Virus record (IMG/VR): IMGVR_UViG_3300008469_000001
Location: 1-64,000 of that record
Reading direction: 5' to 3' (one strand)
Source of the DNA: a virus
DNA length: 64,000 nt
Shown: positions 1 through 10,254 of the stretch, piece by piece
Numbering within the stretch: position 1 is the stretch's first letter
Layout of the letters: each line of letters opens with the position of its first letter
Notes under the pieces: generated by a model
The model's input: only the letters and a program-made list of their open reading frames with translations
Database searches by the model: none
What the model was told of the DNA's origin: nothing
Program-made: the position numbers and the translations under genes

Positions 1-996
1 AGGACCATCAGGACCATCTTGTGGATCTTGTGGATCTTGTCTTTGTGGATTTCCAGATTCACCACTATCATCAGGCATATCATCTCCCATCTGATCCATT
101 TGGTCTTGCATATTTTGGGCATCTTCATCTTTAAGTTTTTCCATCTCAGATGCAACTAAATCATACATATCTTGATAATTAACAAATTCATCCCAATTGA
201 TTTTATTATTATATAATCCAATTGGTAGTTGTGTATGTCCACTTTTAATCAATGTATGATTAATAATGTAATCCATAACATAGTTAGATAATTTAGGGTC
301 ATTACCATTATTTTTGGATTCTAAAAAATCACCATTAGCATAATGAGATAATTCATGTAACAATACAAATTCACAATATAGGTATTCATCAGGTATATCT
401 CCACCCTGTGATTCATACTTAGCACTATGTGCATTTTTAGGGTCTGCTTTTATACCCTTTATGTGAGCATGTGTTATCAATCCTTGCATAAAATCTTTAT
501 TGAAAACCATTTTTGCACCTGGTGTACAAGCAGCTGTACCAATACCATTGAATTCGGGCATTAATGGATCTGGAATAACCCAAACAGTAGGGTTTATTCT
601 CTTTGGTTGAAAACCATTTGATAATGGGTAAAATTGTGGTGAATCAGATTTTACTTCTTGGAATAAATCTTCAAAAATTCTCGTTTCAAATTTAATTTCT
701 GGTTCGAGTTTTGATGAAATTTCATAAGCAGCTGTTTCATACACATTTTTTAATGCAGTTTCACCTAATATTTTAGATTTACTTAATGTCTCGGTTTGTT
801 GTGCAGCAATATTTTCTATTTGTGCAATAATTTGTTCTCTTGTACCCATTTTTTGTTCAACAGCTTTATCAATAATTGCTTGGACAAAGAAATCATCCAT
901 AGATGATTCCAAATAGTCCACTTTCTTTCTACTGTAATCAAGTCCAGCTTCTGCTAGATATTTTCTTATAACTTTATCTATATCTTTTTCAAACAT
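1..996 (-). CDS. Putative metallopeptidase/VWA-type partner of the MoxR ATPase (3' end cut by window)
   Basis: The reading frame starts at the ATG at 996 and runs 332 codons off the window start, so the C-terminal part is missing. I see a helical N-terminal 100 residues, then a domain with an HExxH zinc-peptidase motif, LLHELSH, with H214, E215 and H218. The visible 3' end encodes a linker rich in Asp, Gln, Pro and Gly. This architecture fits the DUF2201 type (putative metallopeptidase domain followed by a VWA-like domain), which is commonly paired with MoxR-type AAA+ ATPases. The ATPase gene lies 5 nt upstream at 1002-4181, which supports a two-gene functional unit. The VWA-like part would be outside the window, so it is inferred, not seen. 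Confidence 0.65.
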   Translation of the reverse strand, partial: MFEKDIDKVIRKYLAEAGLDYSRKKVDYLESSMDDFFVQAIIDKAVEQKMGTREQIIAQIENIAAQQTETLSKSKILGETALKNVYETAAYEISSKLEPEIKFETRIFEDLFQEVKSDSPQFYPLSNGFQPKRINPTVWVIPDPLMPEFNGIGTAACTPGAKMVFNKDFMQGLITHAHIKGIKADPKNAHSAKYESQGGDIPDEYLYCEFVLLHELSHYANGDFLESKNNGNDPKLSNYVMDYIINHTLIKSGHTQLPIGLYNNKINWDEFVNYQDMYDLVASEMEKLKDEDAQNMQDQMDQMGDDMPDDSGESGNPQRQDPQDPQDGPDGP

Positions 997-1001
997 ATCA
1001 A

Positions 1002-4000
1002 TTACCTTTTTGGTTTAATACCGAATTCTTCTAATAAATCTCTAATCTCTAATGCTAATTTTCTACCTTTATCTAAAGCAGTTTTATCCATAGTTGCTTC
1101 TTTTCTAAAGAAATCCAAAATACCTTGTTTAGTCATGAAATCTCTACCAATTTGTTGTAATGATGTATATAAGTTTCCTAAGTATTGACCAGTTCTTTGA
1201 GCTTCTCTAACTTTACTAGCATGTTCAGCTTTCTTAGTCATTACCATAAGAATAACTTTAACATATTCTAAGTAATTTGTATACAATCCAATCTTTTTAC
1301 CAGCTATTTTAGGTCTACTAACCATACTACCATCTGGTGTAACATACTCTTCTTCACCATTAGGAGTATTTTGTTCTAAATCAACTATTTTATCAGCCAT
1401 AAAGTCTGCAATTTCTTGAGTAAACTTTTGTGGTGCTGTTATATTAGCCGCTAAATAATTATCAAAATGTGTTGAGTTATAAAGTTCACTTGGATTATCA
1501 TAAAAAGCATTAAACATTTCATCAATTGTTTTAACACCTTCAATTTTTAATGATTTAATTGCTTCATATTGATCTCTTACAAGATTATTTTTCATAATAA
1601 AACCAGTTGTAATTGATAAGAAGTTTGCAGGATCAATTTCTTGTTTCTTACATGTAAAACTCATTTTACCAGCCCATGCATCTCTTAATTCATCAATTAT
1701 AGCATCAATAAATATATCAAAATCTTCTTCAGAATATGTATATTTTGGATTGAAAATACCCTTTTCTTTATCAACTTTTTGAGCTGTTGCATTCGAGTCT
1801 TCTGATTGAGCCATCATTGCAGCAATAAAATCATCATCACTCATATCAGTCATCTCATCATTAACAGTTGTATTCAATTTAGATGCTACACCTACTTTAG
1901 TTAATGTTGTTAATATTGCTGCATTTGTTGTTGAAACAATATCTGTAAGCTCTCTTGGTGATACATATATAACATTTCCACCTTCCATAAGATTAAACAT
2001 TCTTTCTTCTTTAACTACTGGATTACCTCTCCAATCTTCATCTCTTGATTGGTATTGTGCTAATACAGCTTTAACTGCACCTACAGTTGCACTATTACAA
2101 TCAAATCCTAATGCATCTTCTAAACCTGTTGGTCTTTCTTGTCCTAATAAGTAACTTTCAGTTTTTGCCCAACTAGCTCTTGCTGGAATAATATCAACAA
2201 CATCTCTTGTGTGTTTAGTTAATTCTCCAACTCCTTCATCTTCTGGATTAAGAGCACCAACAACCATAATCTCAGCTGGTAAATCATATTTTTCATTAAA
2301 TGATTTTTCTAATAATAATTTTCTAATAGAGTTAAATACTTGGGCATCAGCTCTTGTTAATTCATCAAATAATAATAAGAATTTGTATTTACCTTTACCT
2401 TTCTTTCTTTGATCTTCTGGGAAAATTGAATCTTCAGCTATAGCTTCTTCCATTTTCTTTTCAATTAAACCTAATAACTCAGGTTTTGAAAACTCTGTTT
2501 TCATAATTGGATTACCATCTTTATCAACCAAAGCATGTCCATCTTCTACAACTTGTGCAGCTTTTGGAATACCAGTTGTTGATTCTCTAGTTAATGTAGC
2601 AACATCAACATGAATAAAATATAAATCCAAATTATCAGCAACTTGACTCATATGAGCAGTTTTACCAATACCAGGCTCACCAGATACAACAGGTATATAT
2701 TTTCTAGCTTCATCTTCAACAGTTTTAGTATTCGAATCCATTTTGATTTTTGTTGCTAATTGTTGTTCTAAAACATCTTTCCATTCAGTTTGGTTATGTG
2801 TACTACCATCAAAATCTACACCAGATGTTTCTTTAACCAATTCTACAACAGCTTTTTGAATTTTAGGGAATAAATCCGATACTTCTCCTTCAATATAATT
2901 TCTAAAGTTTACTTCAACATTAGACATAAGGATTTTGGCTTCTTTAACATTTGCAACTGGTAAATTAGCATTAATATAAAGTAACAATTGTTCCCATCTT
3001 CTTGGTGAACTTCTTACATCAGCATTCTCATCATCATGAGATAAATCATTTTGATTTAAAATATCATAAAACTTATTATAAACCCTGTGGTCTAATTTAA
3101 TATCTGGATGTTTTTTATCATCATTTTCTTCATATTTTTTAAGTATATAATCAAACCATTGTTCTTTGTCCGGTGCTTTGAATTCCATTTCTTCAAAGTC
3201 ATTATTCATAGGAATATCTTCTAATCCATCATCATCTAAGTTTGATGCGTATACAATAAATGTTCCTTTTGGAATTCTGTCATTACCAATTCTACCATTT
3301 AATATATTTCTAAGAATATTTCTAATTTTCATATTGTCATTTCTGTAATACTCATCTAAGAATAATATACAGTTATATGAATCTCTAACACTATCAATAG
3401 ATCTTTTGAAATTACCAAATATATTTCTTAAATTCTTATCTTTTGCAACAGTAGTCAAATGTTCCATATCTTTCATTTTAAAATTTTTCATTGTTTTCAA
3501 CTTAGTAACTAAGTTTGATTCTGCTTGAACGATTTCAAATGATTCAGCTTCATCTTCTAAAGTATGATTGCCTGCTATTTCCAATGCAGCACTATCTTTT
3601 TTAACTTTATTACCTTTAATAATCATGAAAGGAATATTAATAATGTGTTCTTCTGTAATGTGTGGAGCTTCTACTGTTACTAATGGTAAACCTAATAATT
3701 TAGCAAAACTTCTAATGAATGATGTTTTACCAACACCAGGATCACCAGTAAGCATTAATGAGTTTTTAACACCATTTGCTGCTGCTTGACCTTCCATATT
3801 TGTAAGCATTTTTTGAACTTGTTTTGAAAATAAGTTATTGTTAGTTACTTTTGGTGCTCTAAATTTCCTTGCTTTTTTAGTTAAAGAATTTGAAATTTTA
3901 CCACCAGTAACCAATGTGCCTTTTGAATCCTGTGCATATTTAGTTGCAACAGACCCATCAACATTCAAGAATTTTTGTTTCTTTGCTACTTCAACATATT

Positions 4001-4181
4001 TCTCCAATGATGATTTACTAATACCTAATTCTTTTGAAAAGTTACTAATATTACTATCATCAATCTTTTGATCATCTGAATTAAGAATAGTGTCAATCAA
4101 TCCACTAAATGTTATTTTAGCTCTTGATGTAATTTTATCTGTAATTTTTGCTTCTGTTAATAACGATGTATATATACTCAT
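1002..4181 (-). CDS. Twin-domain MoxR-like AAA+ ATPase
   Basis: This 1,059-residue protein carries two AAA+ modules. Module 1 has Walker A GDPGVGKT at residues 146-153 and Walker B ILFLDE at 272-277. Module 2 has Walker A GEPGIGKT at 501-508 and Walker B LLLFDE at about 602-607, followed by an LTRAD stretch and GALNPEDEG, typical of MoxR/dynein-like AAA proteins. The N-terminal about 110 residues are a small helical region. MoxR proteins usually act as chaperones or metal-insertion machines with a VWA-domain partner, and such a partner gene follows directly on the same strand (1-996). Most MoxR proteins have one AAA module, so the duplication is notable. In this phage it may remodel virion or host complexes; the substrate is unknown. 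Confidence 0.85.
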   Translation of the reverse strand: MSIYTSLLTEAKITDKITSRAKITFSGLIDTILNSDDQKIDDSNISNFSKELGISKSSLEKYVEVAKKQKFLNVDGSVATKYAQDSKGTLVTGGKISNSLTKKARKFRAPKVTNNNLFSKQVQKMLTNMEGQAAANGVKNSLMLTGDPGVGKTSFIRSFAKLLGLPLVTVEAPHITEEHIINIPFMIIKGNKVKKDSAALEIAGNHTLEDEAESFEIVQAESNLVTKLKTMKNFKMKDMEHLTTVAKDKNLRNIFGNFKRSIDSVRDSYNCILFLDEYYRNDNMKIRNILRNILNGRIGNDRIPKGTFIVYASNLDDDGLEDIPMNNDFEEMEFKAPDKEQWFDYILKKYEENDDKKHPDIKLDHRVYNKFYDILNQNDLSHDDENADVRSSPRRWEQLLLYINANLPVANVKEAKILMSNVEVNFRNYIEGEVSDLFPKIQKAVVELVKETSGVDFDGSTHNQTEWKDVLEQQLATKIKMDSNTKTVEDEARKYIPVVSGEPGIGKTAHMSQVADNLDLYFIHVDVATLTRESTTGIPKAAQVVEDGHALVDKDGNPIMKTEFSKPELLGLIEKKMEEAIAEDSIFPEDQRKKGKGKYKFLLLFDELTRADAQVFNSIRKLLLEKSFNEKYDLPAEIMVVGALNPEDEGVGELTKHTRDVVDIIPARASWAKTESYLLGQERPTGLEDALGFDCNSATVGAVKAVLAQYQSRDEDWRGNPVVKEERMFNLMEGGNVIYVSPRELTDIVSTTNAAILTTLTKVGVASKLNTTVNDEMTDMSDDDFIAAMMAQSEDSNATAQKVDKEKGIFNPKYTYSEEDFDIFIDAIIDELRDAWAGKMSFTCKKQEIDPANFLSITTGFIMKNNLVRDQYEAIKSLKIEGVKTIDEMFNAFYDNPSELYNSTHFDNYLAANITAPQKFTQEIADFMADKIVDLEQNTPNGEEEYVTPDGSMVSRPKIAGKKIGLYTNYLEYVKVILMVMTKKAEHASKVREAQRTGQYLGNLYTSLQQIGRDFMTKQGILDFFRKEATMDKTALDKGRKLALEIRDLLEEFGIKPKR

Positions 4182-4184
4182 TTT

Positions 4185-4577
4185 CTACTCCCAATTCATA
4201 ATCTTTTTGAAATCTTCTGGTGTATTAACCAACATCTGCATATGTTTTGAATAAACATAAACATAGTCTTCTGTGGCATAATCCAACCCAGGAATTACAA
4301 ATCTTTTTTGTGTCTGTGGATTTTTAATACCACCATACATACCTATAATTATTGATCTTCTATCTTTTCCATTTGTGTCTATTGAAACAACCGAATCTAA
4401 TACTTCTGAGTATTCCTCATCAGTTAGATCAAATGTTATATCATCATACTCTTTAGTTGATGAATCAATTGGATTATATTCCGGAATTGATGCTATTCTA
4501 TTCTCATGCAAATGTTTAATTTTTGTTTTAGATTGAACTGTTTGCTTCGATTTAAGTAAATCTGTAAGTTTACCCAT
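4185..4577 (-). CDS. Hypothetical protein upstream of the MoxR ATPase gene
   Basis: A 130-residue protein that I do not recognise. It has a basic N-terminus (GKLTDLLKSKQ) that resembles the start of virion-associated phage proteins, then an acidic central part and a C-terminal alpha/beta region. No signal peptide, transmembrane segment or catalytic motif is visible. It is preceded by a GGAG-like ribosome site and by an exact late-type TATAAATA box at 4619-4626, 42 nt upstream. It therefore seems to be the first gene of a late transcript that continues into the ATPase and metallopeptidase genes, with 3-5 nt gaps between the genes. Confidence 0.7.
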   Translation of the reverse strand: MGKLTDLLKSKQTVQSKTKIKHLHENRIASIPEYNPIDSSTKEYDDITFDLTDEEYSEVLDSVVSIDTNGKDRRSIIIGMYGGIKNPQTQKRFVIPGLDYATEDYVYVYSKHMQMLVNTPEDFKKIMNWE

Positions 4578-4618
4578 ATTATGCTCCTATTTTATCAATT
4601 TTAATCTTTAATTTCACT

Positions 4619-4626
4619 TATTTATA
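4619..4626 (-). promoter_or_regulatory. T4-type late promoter box TATAAATA
   Basis: An exact TATAAATA on the minus strand, 42 nt before the ATG of the 130-residue protein. It matches the box used by T4 gp55 sigma, and a gp55-like gene is present at 18974. Confidence 0.6.
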
Positions 4627-4676
4627 CAGAAATTCTTTTATTTTTTGATATTTAAAGTTAATATGGGATTTTTTAA

Positions 4677-5366
4677 TTAATCACCAAATATTGTTTCTTT
4701 AGTGGTTTCTTTAACCTTATCCTTTACAGTATCAGTTGCAAGTTTTTTGATTTTATTAGTTGTTTCATCTATCTTTTCAACAGATATTGTAACCGTATTA
4801 TCAAATCTAGCTTTTAATCCTTTAACAAAACTTTTTTTATTTATTGTGTCTATTTGGTTGTTATAAGTTTCTCTAGCAAATTTATTTCTCTGTAATTCAG
4901 TTACCATTTCATCCAATGTTATCACTACATAAGTTGTATTTGATTCTGGTGTAAAATTGTCTGTAAGTTTCTTTGCTTTTATATTTGGTTTATAAATGAA
5001 TTTAGGACAAATCCTATCTACCAAAATCCTCTTTTTAACTCTTTTAAAATGTGATGTTTCAGGTTCACCTAAAATAACTAATGCTTTATTAGATTCTTTT
5101 ACACCAGAATTGAATGTCTGTCTTGCTAGTTTGTTTCTTTCTAATGATTCTATAAATGAATCTAAGTCAGTAACAACTGATGTTACCGATATATCATAAT
5201 TAGTTGAATATTTTTTTCCATCAATTACTAAATTATGTGTAAATTGAGGACACTCTTTTGGTATATATTCCCTATCAACAACAGTTTCCAATCTTTTAGT
5301 TGTATCAATTCCGGCACAACCCAAAATAAAAAATGGTATTAGAATACTAATTATATAATATTTCAT
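4677..5366 (-). CDS. Lipoprotein with an internal duplication
   Basis: I place the start at 5366 rather than the upstream ATG because MKYYIISILIPFFILGCAG is a clean lipoprotein signal (basic start, hydrophobic core, lipobox ILGC, lipidated Cys17). The mature part contains two similar units. Each has a CPxF motif, then about 50 residues, then an RNKxARxTxN motif (RNKLARQTFN and RNKFARETYN), so it is a tandem duplication. The C-terminus is basic and amphipathic. A membrane-anchored phage lipoprotein could be an outer spanin or a superinfection-exclusion protein. At 229 residues it is longer than typical Rz1-like spanins, so I leave the role open. It follows the 139-residue gene by 4 nt. Confidence 0.7.
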   Translation of the reverse strand: MKYYIISILIPFFILGCAGIDTTKRLETVVDREYIPKECPQFTHNLVIDGKKYSTNYDISVTSVVTDLDSFIESLERNKLARQTFNSGVKESNKALVILGEPETSHFKRVKKRILVDRICPKFIYKPNIKAKKLTDNFTPESNTTYVVITLDEMVTELQRNKFARETYNNQIDTINKKSFVKGLKARFDNTVTISVEKIDETTNKIKKLATDTVKDKVKETTKETIFGD

Positions 5367-5370
5367 AGGA

Positions 5371-5790
5371 TTATCCACCAAAAGAGATTGTTTTACCATC
5401 ATTGAAATCTGTAGATGCAGTAACTTTTTTCTTTACCATAGATTTTCTTTCTTTAAGAGTTTTAGCAGCTTTAATTTCTCTTGCTCTCTTAGTTTGGTCA
5501 TCTTCATCTTCAATTTCATCTAATTCTTCTTTTACTTCATCTTCAGTTAATTCGGCATCTTTTAAATTAGCATCTCTAATTGCTTTAACTTTATCTTTAG
5601 TTTCATTAACTTTATCTTTAGTTTCTGATAGTTTTTCACCAACAACTTTATCTTCTTCAAGAGCATCTGCTCTCTTTTCTTCTTCATATCCTTTTCTTAT
5701 AGTATTTTCAGTATCTTTTTTATCCAAAAATCCCATAACTGATGTAATTGCTCCTAAAGCATTACTAATTAAACTCATTATTGCACCCAT
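5371..5790 (-). CDS. Hypothetical coiled-coil protein with hydrophobic N-terminus
   Basis: A 139-residue protein with a hydrophobic, Ala/Gly-rich N-terminus (residues 1-20). A long, strongly charged region follows, full of Lys and Glu heptad-like repeats such as ETKDKVNETKDKVKAI, then a basic C-terminal stretch. It starts at an ATG with a well-spaced AGGAG site. The gene lies between the giant PKD protein gene and the lipoprotein gene with very short gaps, so the three are probably co-transcribed. An N-terminal anchor followed by a coiled coil next to a lipoprotein gene would fit a spanin-like pair, but no family signature supports that directly. Confidence 0.6.
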   Translation of the reverse strand: MGAIMSLISNALGAITSVMGFLDKKDTENTIRKGYEEEKRADALEEDKVVGEKLSETKDKVNETKDKVKAIRDANLKDAELTEDEVKEELDEIEDEDDQTKRAREIKAAKTLKERKSMVKKKVTASTDFNDGKTISFGG

Positions 5791-5805
5791 AACTTTCTCC
5801 TTGTA

Positions 5806-8800
5806 TTAATTTTTATTCTTTAAATAATCTATCCAATAAGGTATCATAAAGAAATCATCATATTCATCAATAGCTTTTTGTTCCACTACCTGAATATAAT
5901 TACCTAAATTAGATAAATCATCATTTGTTAAACCATTACCAAATAACTCTTTCTGTTCTAATATAACATCTTCAATCATTGGTATATAATTCGCACCCAT
6001 TTCTACTTTTTCACTTTCCCAACCAAACACCATTTCTAGTTTCTTATTAAGCAGATAGAAATCATGATTTTTAGCTTCAAACCATTCACCAGTTGATTCA
6101 TTCATCTTTGGTCTTGTGAAAATTTGACTAAATAATATATGTTTTCCTTCACTAAGAATAGGAAAATCAAGCAATATTTTTATTTTGAAAATAAAGTCTC
6201 TTATTTTTTCAACTAACATCGATAATTTAAATGTATAACTTTTACCTAATGTTTCTAACTCTTGAATGTCTTCAATTGGAAAATATTTTAATTTATGTAA
6301 TTGCATTTTAAAGTGATTGATAGAATCATATTTTTTGAAATTATATGTATCTAACAATATTTTCATTGCTAATAATTGTTCTTCATATAATTCATTAAGA
6401 ACAGTTAAATCTACAATATTTTTAGTGAAATCATAAGCATGAATACCATTCATGTATAACTGAGAACCAATAGTGTTTTGTATTTGTGTTTTAAATTTGT
6501 TGTTTTTAGTTTTTAATGTTTCCAAACAACTTGTATCACTTACATTACATTCTCCCCACAATATTTCTCTATATTCTTTTAACCCAAATATCTTTGCTTC
6601 TAATTTATTATATTCTTCAAATAGATAATATGATGAGTTTTCTTGTTCTAATTGCAATATTTCATTCTTTATAGTTAATTGTTTTTCCATATCATCAGTA
6701 GAATTCAATTCAATATTTAATTCATCTATTCTTTCTAAACTTGCAATTAATCCTGCAAACATTTCTTTAACATCTGATTTAAATACCAATGTAGGAACAT
6801 TCAATGTTGTTTCATTTGGTTTAAATACCATTCTATCATATTTGTTTAATGAAATATTAACATGCACCTTAAATTCTATTTCAAAATAATAAGATTGTTC
6901 TTCTGTATCAGTAATTTCTCTCATATTAACAATTTCAACAACAGCATATCTTGCCATTTTGTTTTTTATAATAAGTATGTCACCTACTAAAACAGGTAGT
7001 ATATTTGATGTTATTGGTTGGAATACACTAGCATCTTCTATCTCATATACAGAATTAATTTTACTTTTTGGAGCTTTTGTAATATAATCAATAAATTTTG
7101 ATTCACTAATGTCAATACTACTTCTACCCATAATCGGATCACTTATTTTAAAATCAAATAAGAATTCTGCTTCTTCAGGCATCTCAAAATCTTCTGTAAA
7201 AATAGTATCATTATTAAATGGTAATCCAGCTATTTCTGTACCTTCATAACCCAATATAACTAAGCCTTGTTTTATAGCTAATAGTTCTGCTTCACTTTCA
7301 CTTACTGGAATAGAACCTTCATCTAAAATATCAGTAATAGTTTTATCTGCAGGTATATCAATGTTAATTGGTATAGTTATTTGTTTTCCTTCTTCACTAT
7401 CATAGTATGTAATTTTAGCAGTACTATCAATCTTAGTAATAGGTGAATACTTAAATGTTTCTGTTTTAACAGATTGACTGTTTGTAGCACCATCAACTTT
7501 AAACTCTAAGAACCTTGTTACAGTTTTACCAGAAGGATATGTCATTGTACACTTAACTTTTTGTAATCCTTCTTCATAAAATGTGTAGAAAGTTTCTTTT
7601 CCAGATTTTAAAATACCATTACCAAAATCCCACTCAAAGGTACATTTCTGCACCGATCCATCAGAGGATATATCAACAGTTTCTTCTTTTGCCTCTAATT
7701 CAACCGAAAATGGTACTGACCCAACAAATGTTTCTTGGTCAGTATATGAAACTTTCTTAGGTTTAGATATTTCATTATTAAATATAAAACCAGACCATTG
7801 GTTTTTATGTGTTGAATACAATACATCAAATTCACTTTTTAACATTTCATACTCTAATAGATTTTCGACCTTTTGAATATTATCAATATATGAATTTATA
7901 TCTAACAATGTCATATTATTATATGATTCAATATTCACAATACTTTCAGACGATACATCAACTATATTGAAATTATTATCAGATGTATATTCTACAATCA
8001 TTTTTGTTATCTCTGATAATACTCTATTCTGATTCAAAATCAATGTTTCTAATCTTTCTTTATAATCAAATTTTTCAATAATATTTTTTAATTCTGGAAA
8101 CCATATATATGATGAAACATCAATCTTTAATTTGTTGTATCTTTCTCTCATACCAATAACATTGTGATACAATCTTATGTAGTTAAGTTTCATAATTTGG
8201 TTATCAAAATAAACTTTCTTTAGGTTTTTTTCATTTATTAAAAATGCTTTTTCATTTGGTCTCTCAACTAAAACAAATTCATAATATATATCTAACTGAC
8301 TAAATAATTCATTTCTAACAACTTTATATGTCTCATCATCAAATAAATCTATAACGAAATTTAATTCAGTTTGATTTTTAAATGATTGTTTTTCACTAAT
8401 TTGTTCATCGATATAAGTATTATTCATTTTCTCAATCTTACTGAAAATACTTTCAGTTGAGATAGATAGTCTTTCTAATGAAAATAACATATTAAAATCA
8501 AATATTGATTCCTTATAAAATGTATCATAATCACTTATAAGTTTGATATACTCTTCTTTATTAAAAGAAACTTTTATATCTTCATAAAATGATTTATATG
8601 GTGTATAAATCGTTTCTTCGATAAAGTTTGTCATATCAATGAAAATATATTTTCTACTTAGATACAATATATGTTCTAATTTATCCATATGTTGTTGAAT
8701 ATCTCTTAATTTTGTTAATGCATTTTCTCTATCAGCATTAGAATTAAGTTTTATAATGTCAATACTATTTTTCTCTCTTTGGTAATTTAAATCAAATTCT

Positions 8801-10254
8801 AATTTATCTAATAAAGTTCTGTAATTATTTTCAATTGCTTCTTCAAATGTTGCCGGTGAAGTTTTTATAGCGGCATCAAAAAAGTTCATAGCTGATATTT
8901 TTAACTTTTTTTGTAATGATTCTAATGTATTCAAATACTTTTGAATTTCAAAATCATTCATAAAATCTCTTTCTTGTGCAATAAATTGGTTATATTTAGA
9001 TAAAGTTGATTTATATATAACTCTATATTCATTTATAGTATCATCACCATACTCATCTATTGTTAATTTTGAATGGGTTGCAAGATTCATTGTCATCAAT
9101 TCATAATAATAAATTTTAATATCTTTTAAAAATTGATTTGTTTGGTAAAATTCATATGTCATAACAGTAGATATACCAGTTTTATGATATTTTTGAGTAT
9201 AGTAAATTTTTCTTTTCTTATCTTTAGATTTAGAAATTAAATTTTCAACCAATGATTTAAAATTTATATCCGTTAATATATAATCTTTGTCTTCATTAAC
9301 TTTTCCATCTTCTAATAAGTACACAAATTCCTGCAATTTATCAAGATCATCAACAAATGATTTATTATCCACATAGGTTACATATAAATCATTATTCACA
9401 TAATCTTCTATTAATTCAGTATATTGAGTTTCATTTGTTTTGAATATTTTAGTTAAGGCATAAAATCTATAAACACCACTTTCGACAATTTCATACAGTT
9501 TATCAGCTAATGGTTTTTTTATTGAATTAACTTTTTCAAAATATTCTTCAGGTGTTGTTCCATATATAGCATGATATTTATTTTTCTGAGCATTTCTTAA
9601 ATCGTCTGCGAAACCATATAATTTTTCACTCAATGTTTGTTCTAATGCATCTAACTGTATTAGTGCATCTTCATTTTCAGACTTGTATAAATTGTATAAC
9701 CCATACATGTAATTATAAACACCATTAATAAATTTATCAGCAGTATCATATTCTAATCTTTGTGGGATGACAATACCTAAATCTTCATCAATATTGAATG
9801 GATTATTTGTGAAAAAGTAATATTTTTCTGTAGCTGCTGCAAATTCTCTAACATAAACCAATATGTCTTGAAGAATCTCAGAATCAATCTTCTTTAAAGG
9901 TTGTTCAACTAACATTCTCTCAAATTTATATATTCTCTCAAAGAAATTATTTTTTTCATCAAAAGATTCTAATTCTTTAATATAACTTTTAACAATAAAT
10001 TCATCTTTGTATTTTTCAAAATTAGCGTCTAATTCGCCAAGTTTTTTTTCTATTTCCTGTAATAAACTAACATTAGTTTGATCAATACTATTCAAAACTA
10101 AAACTAAATTATGTCTAAGTGTATTGTATTCATCAACCACAGTTCTATAGAATTTTACTTGGTCAGCAGTAGTTTCAAAATTAGGAGTTAATTTTCCTTG
10201 TAATATAAAATCTTCAATAGCTACAACTAAAGTGTTAAATTTTTCTTTAAACAT
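5806..10254 (-). CDS. Giant coiled-coil protein with a PKD domain, probable virion component
   Basis: About 1,482 residues. I choose the ATG at 10254 because GGAG lies 7 nt upstream of it (GGAGAAAAAGT-ATG), while the in-frame ATG at 10272 has no site. The first about 800 residues are helical and rich in Glu, Lys, Tyr and Asn. Residues about 830-920 look like a PKD/Ig-like beta sandwich (FEWDFGNG, then YTFYEEGLQKVKCTMTYPSG). A mixed region follows, and the last about 300 residues are helical again. PKD domains in phages occur on exposed virion proteins. The gene overlaps the end of the 10247 gene by 8 nt, so the two giants are translationally coupled. No enzymatic motif is seen. Confidence 0.7.
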   Translation of the reverse strand: MFKEKFNTLVVAIEDFILQGKLTPNFETTADQVKFYRTVVDEYNTLRHNLVLVLNSIDQTNVSLLQEIEKKLGELDANFEKYKDEFIVKSYIKELESFDEKNNFFERIYKFERMLVEQPLKKIDSEILQDILVYVREFAAATEKYYFFTNNPFNIDEDLGIVIPQRLEYDTADKFINGVYNYMYGLYNLYKSENEDALIQLDALEQTLSEKLYGFADDLRNAQKNKYHAIYGTTPEEYFEKVNSIKKPLADKLYEIVESGVYRFYALTKIFKTNETQYTELIEDYVNNDLYVTYVDNKSFVDDLDKLQEFVYLLEDGKVNEDKDYILTDINFKSLVENLISKSKDKKRKIYYTQKYHKTGISTVMTYEFYQTNQFLKDIKIYYYELMTMNLATHSKLTIDEYGDDTINEYRVIYKSTLSKYNQFIAQERDFMNDFEIQKYLNTLESLQKKLKISAMNFFDAAIKTSPATFEEAIENNYRTLLDKLEFDLNYQREKNSIDIIKLNSNADRENALTKLRDIQQHMDKLEHILYLSRKYIFIDMTNFIEETIYTPYKSFYEDIKVSFNKEEYIKLISDYDTFYKESIFDFNMLFSLERLSISTESIFSKIEKMNNTYIDEQISEKQSFKNQTELNFVIDLFDDETYKVVRNELFSQLDIYYEFVLVERPNEKAFLINEKNLKKVYFDNQIMKLNYIRLYHNVIGMRERYNKLKIDVSSYIWFPELKNIIEKFDYKERLETLILNQNRVLSEITKMIVEYTSDNNFNIVDVSSESIVNIESYNNMTLLDINSYIDNIQKVENLLEYEMLKSEFDVLYSTHKNQWSGFIFNNEISKPKKVSYTDQETFVGSVPFSVELEAKEETVDISSDGSVQKCTFEWDFGNGILKSGKETFYTFYEEGLQKVKCTMTYPSGKTVTRFLEFKVDGATNSQSVKTETFKYSPITKIDSTAKITYYDSEEGKQITIPINIDIPADKTITDILDEGSIPVSESEAELLAIKQGLVILGYEGTEIAGLPFNNDTIFTEDFEMPEEAEFLFDFKISDPIMGRSSIDISESKFIDYITKAPKSKINSVYEIEDASVFQPITSNILPVLVGDILIIKNKMARYAVVEIVNMREITDTEEQSYYFEIEFKVHVNISLNKYDRMVFKPNETTLNVPTLVFKSDVKEMFAGLIASLERIDELNIELNSTDDMEKQLTIKNEILQLEQENSSYYLFEEYNKLEAKIFGLKEYREILWGECNVSDTSCLETLKTKNNKFKTQIQNTIGSQLYMNGIHAYDFTKNIVDLTVLNELYEEQLLAMKILLDTYNFKKYDSINHFKMQLHKLKYFPIEDIQELETLGKSYTFKLSMLVEKIRDFIFKIKILLDFPILSEGKHILFSQIFTRPKMNESTGEWFEAKNHDFYLLNKKLEMVFGWESEKVEMGANYIPMIEDVILEQKELFGNGLTNDDLSNLGNYIQVVEQKAIDEYDDFFMIPYWIDYLKNKN

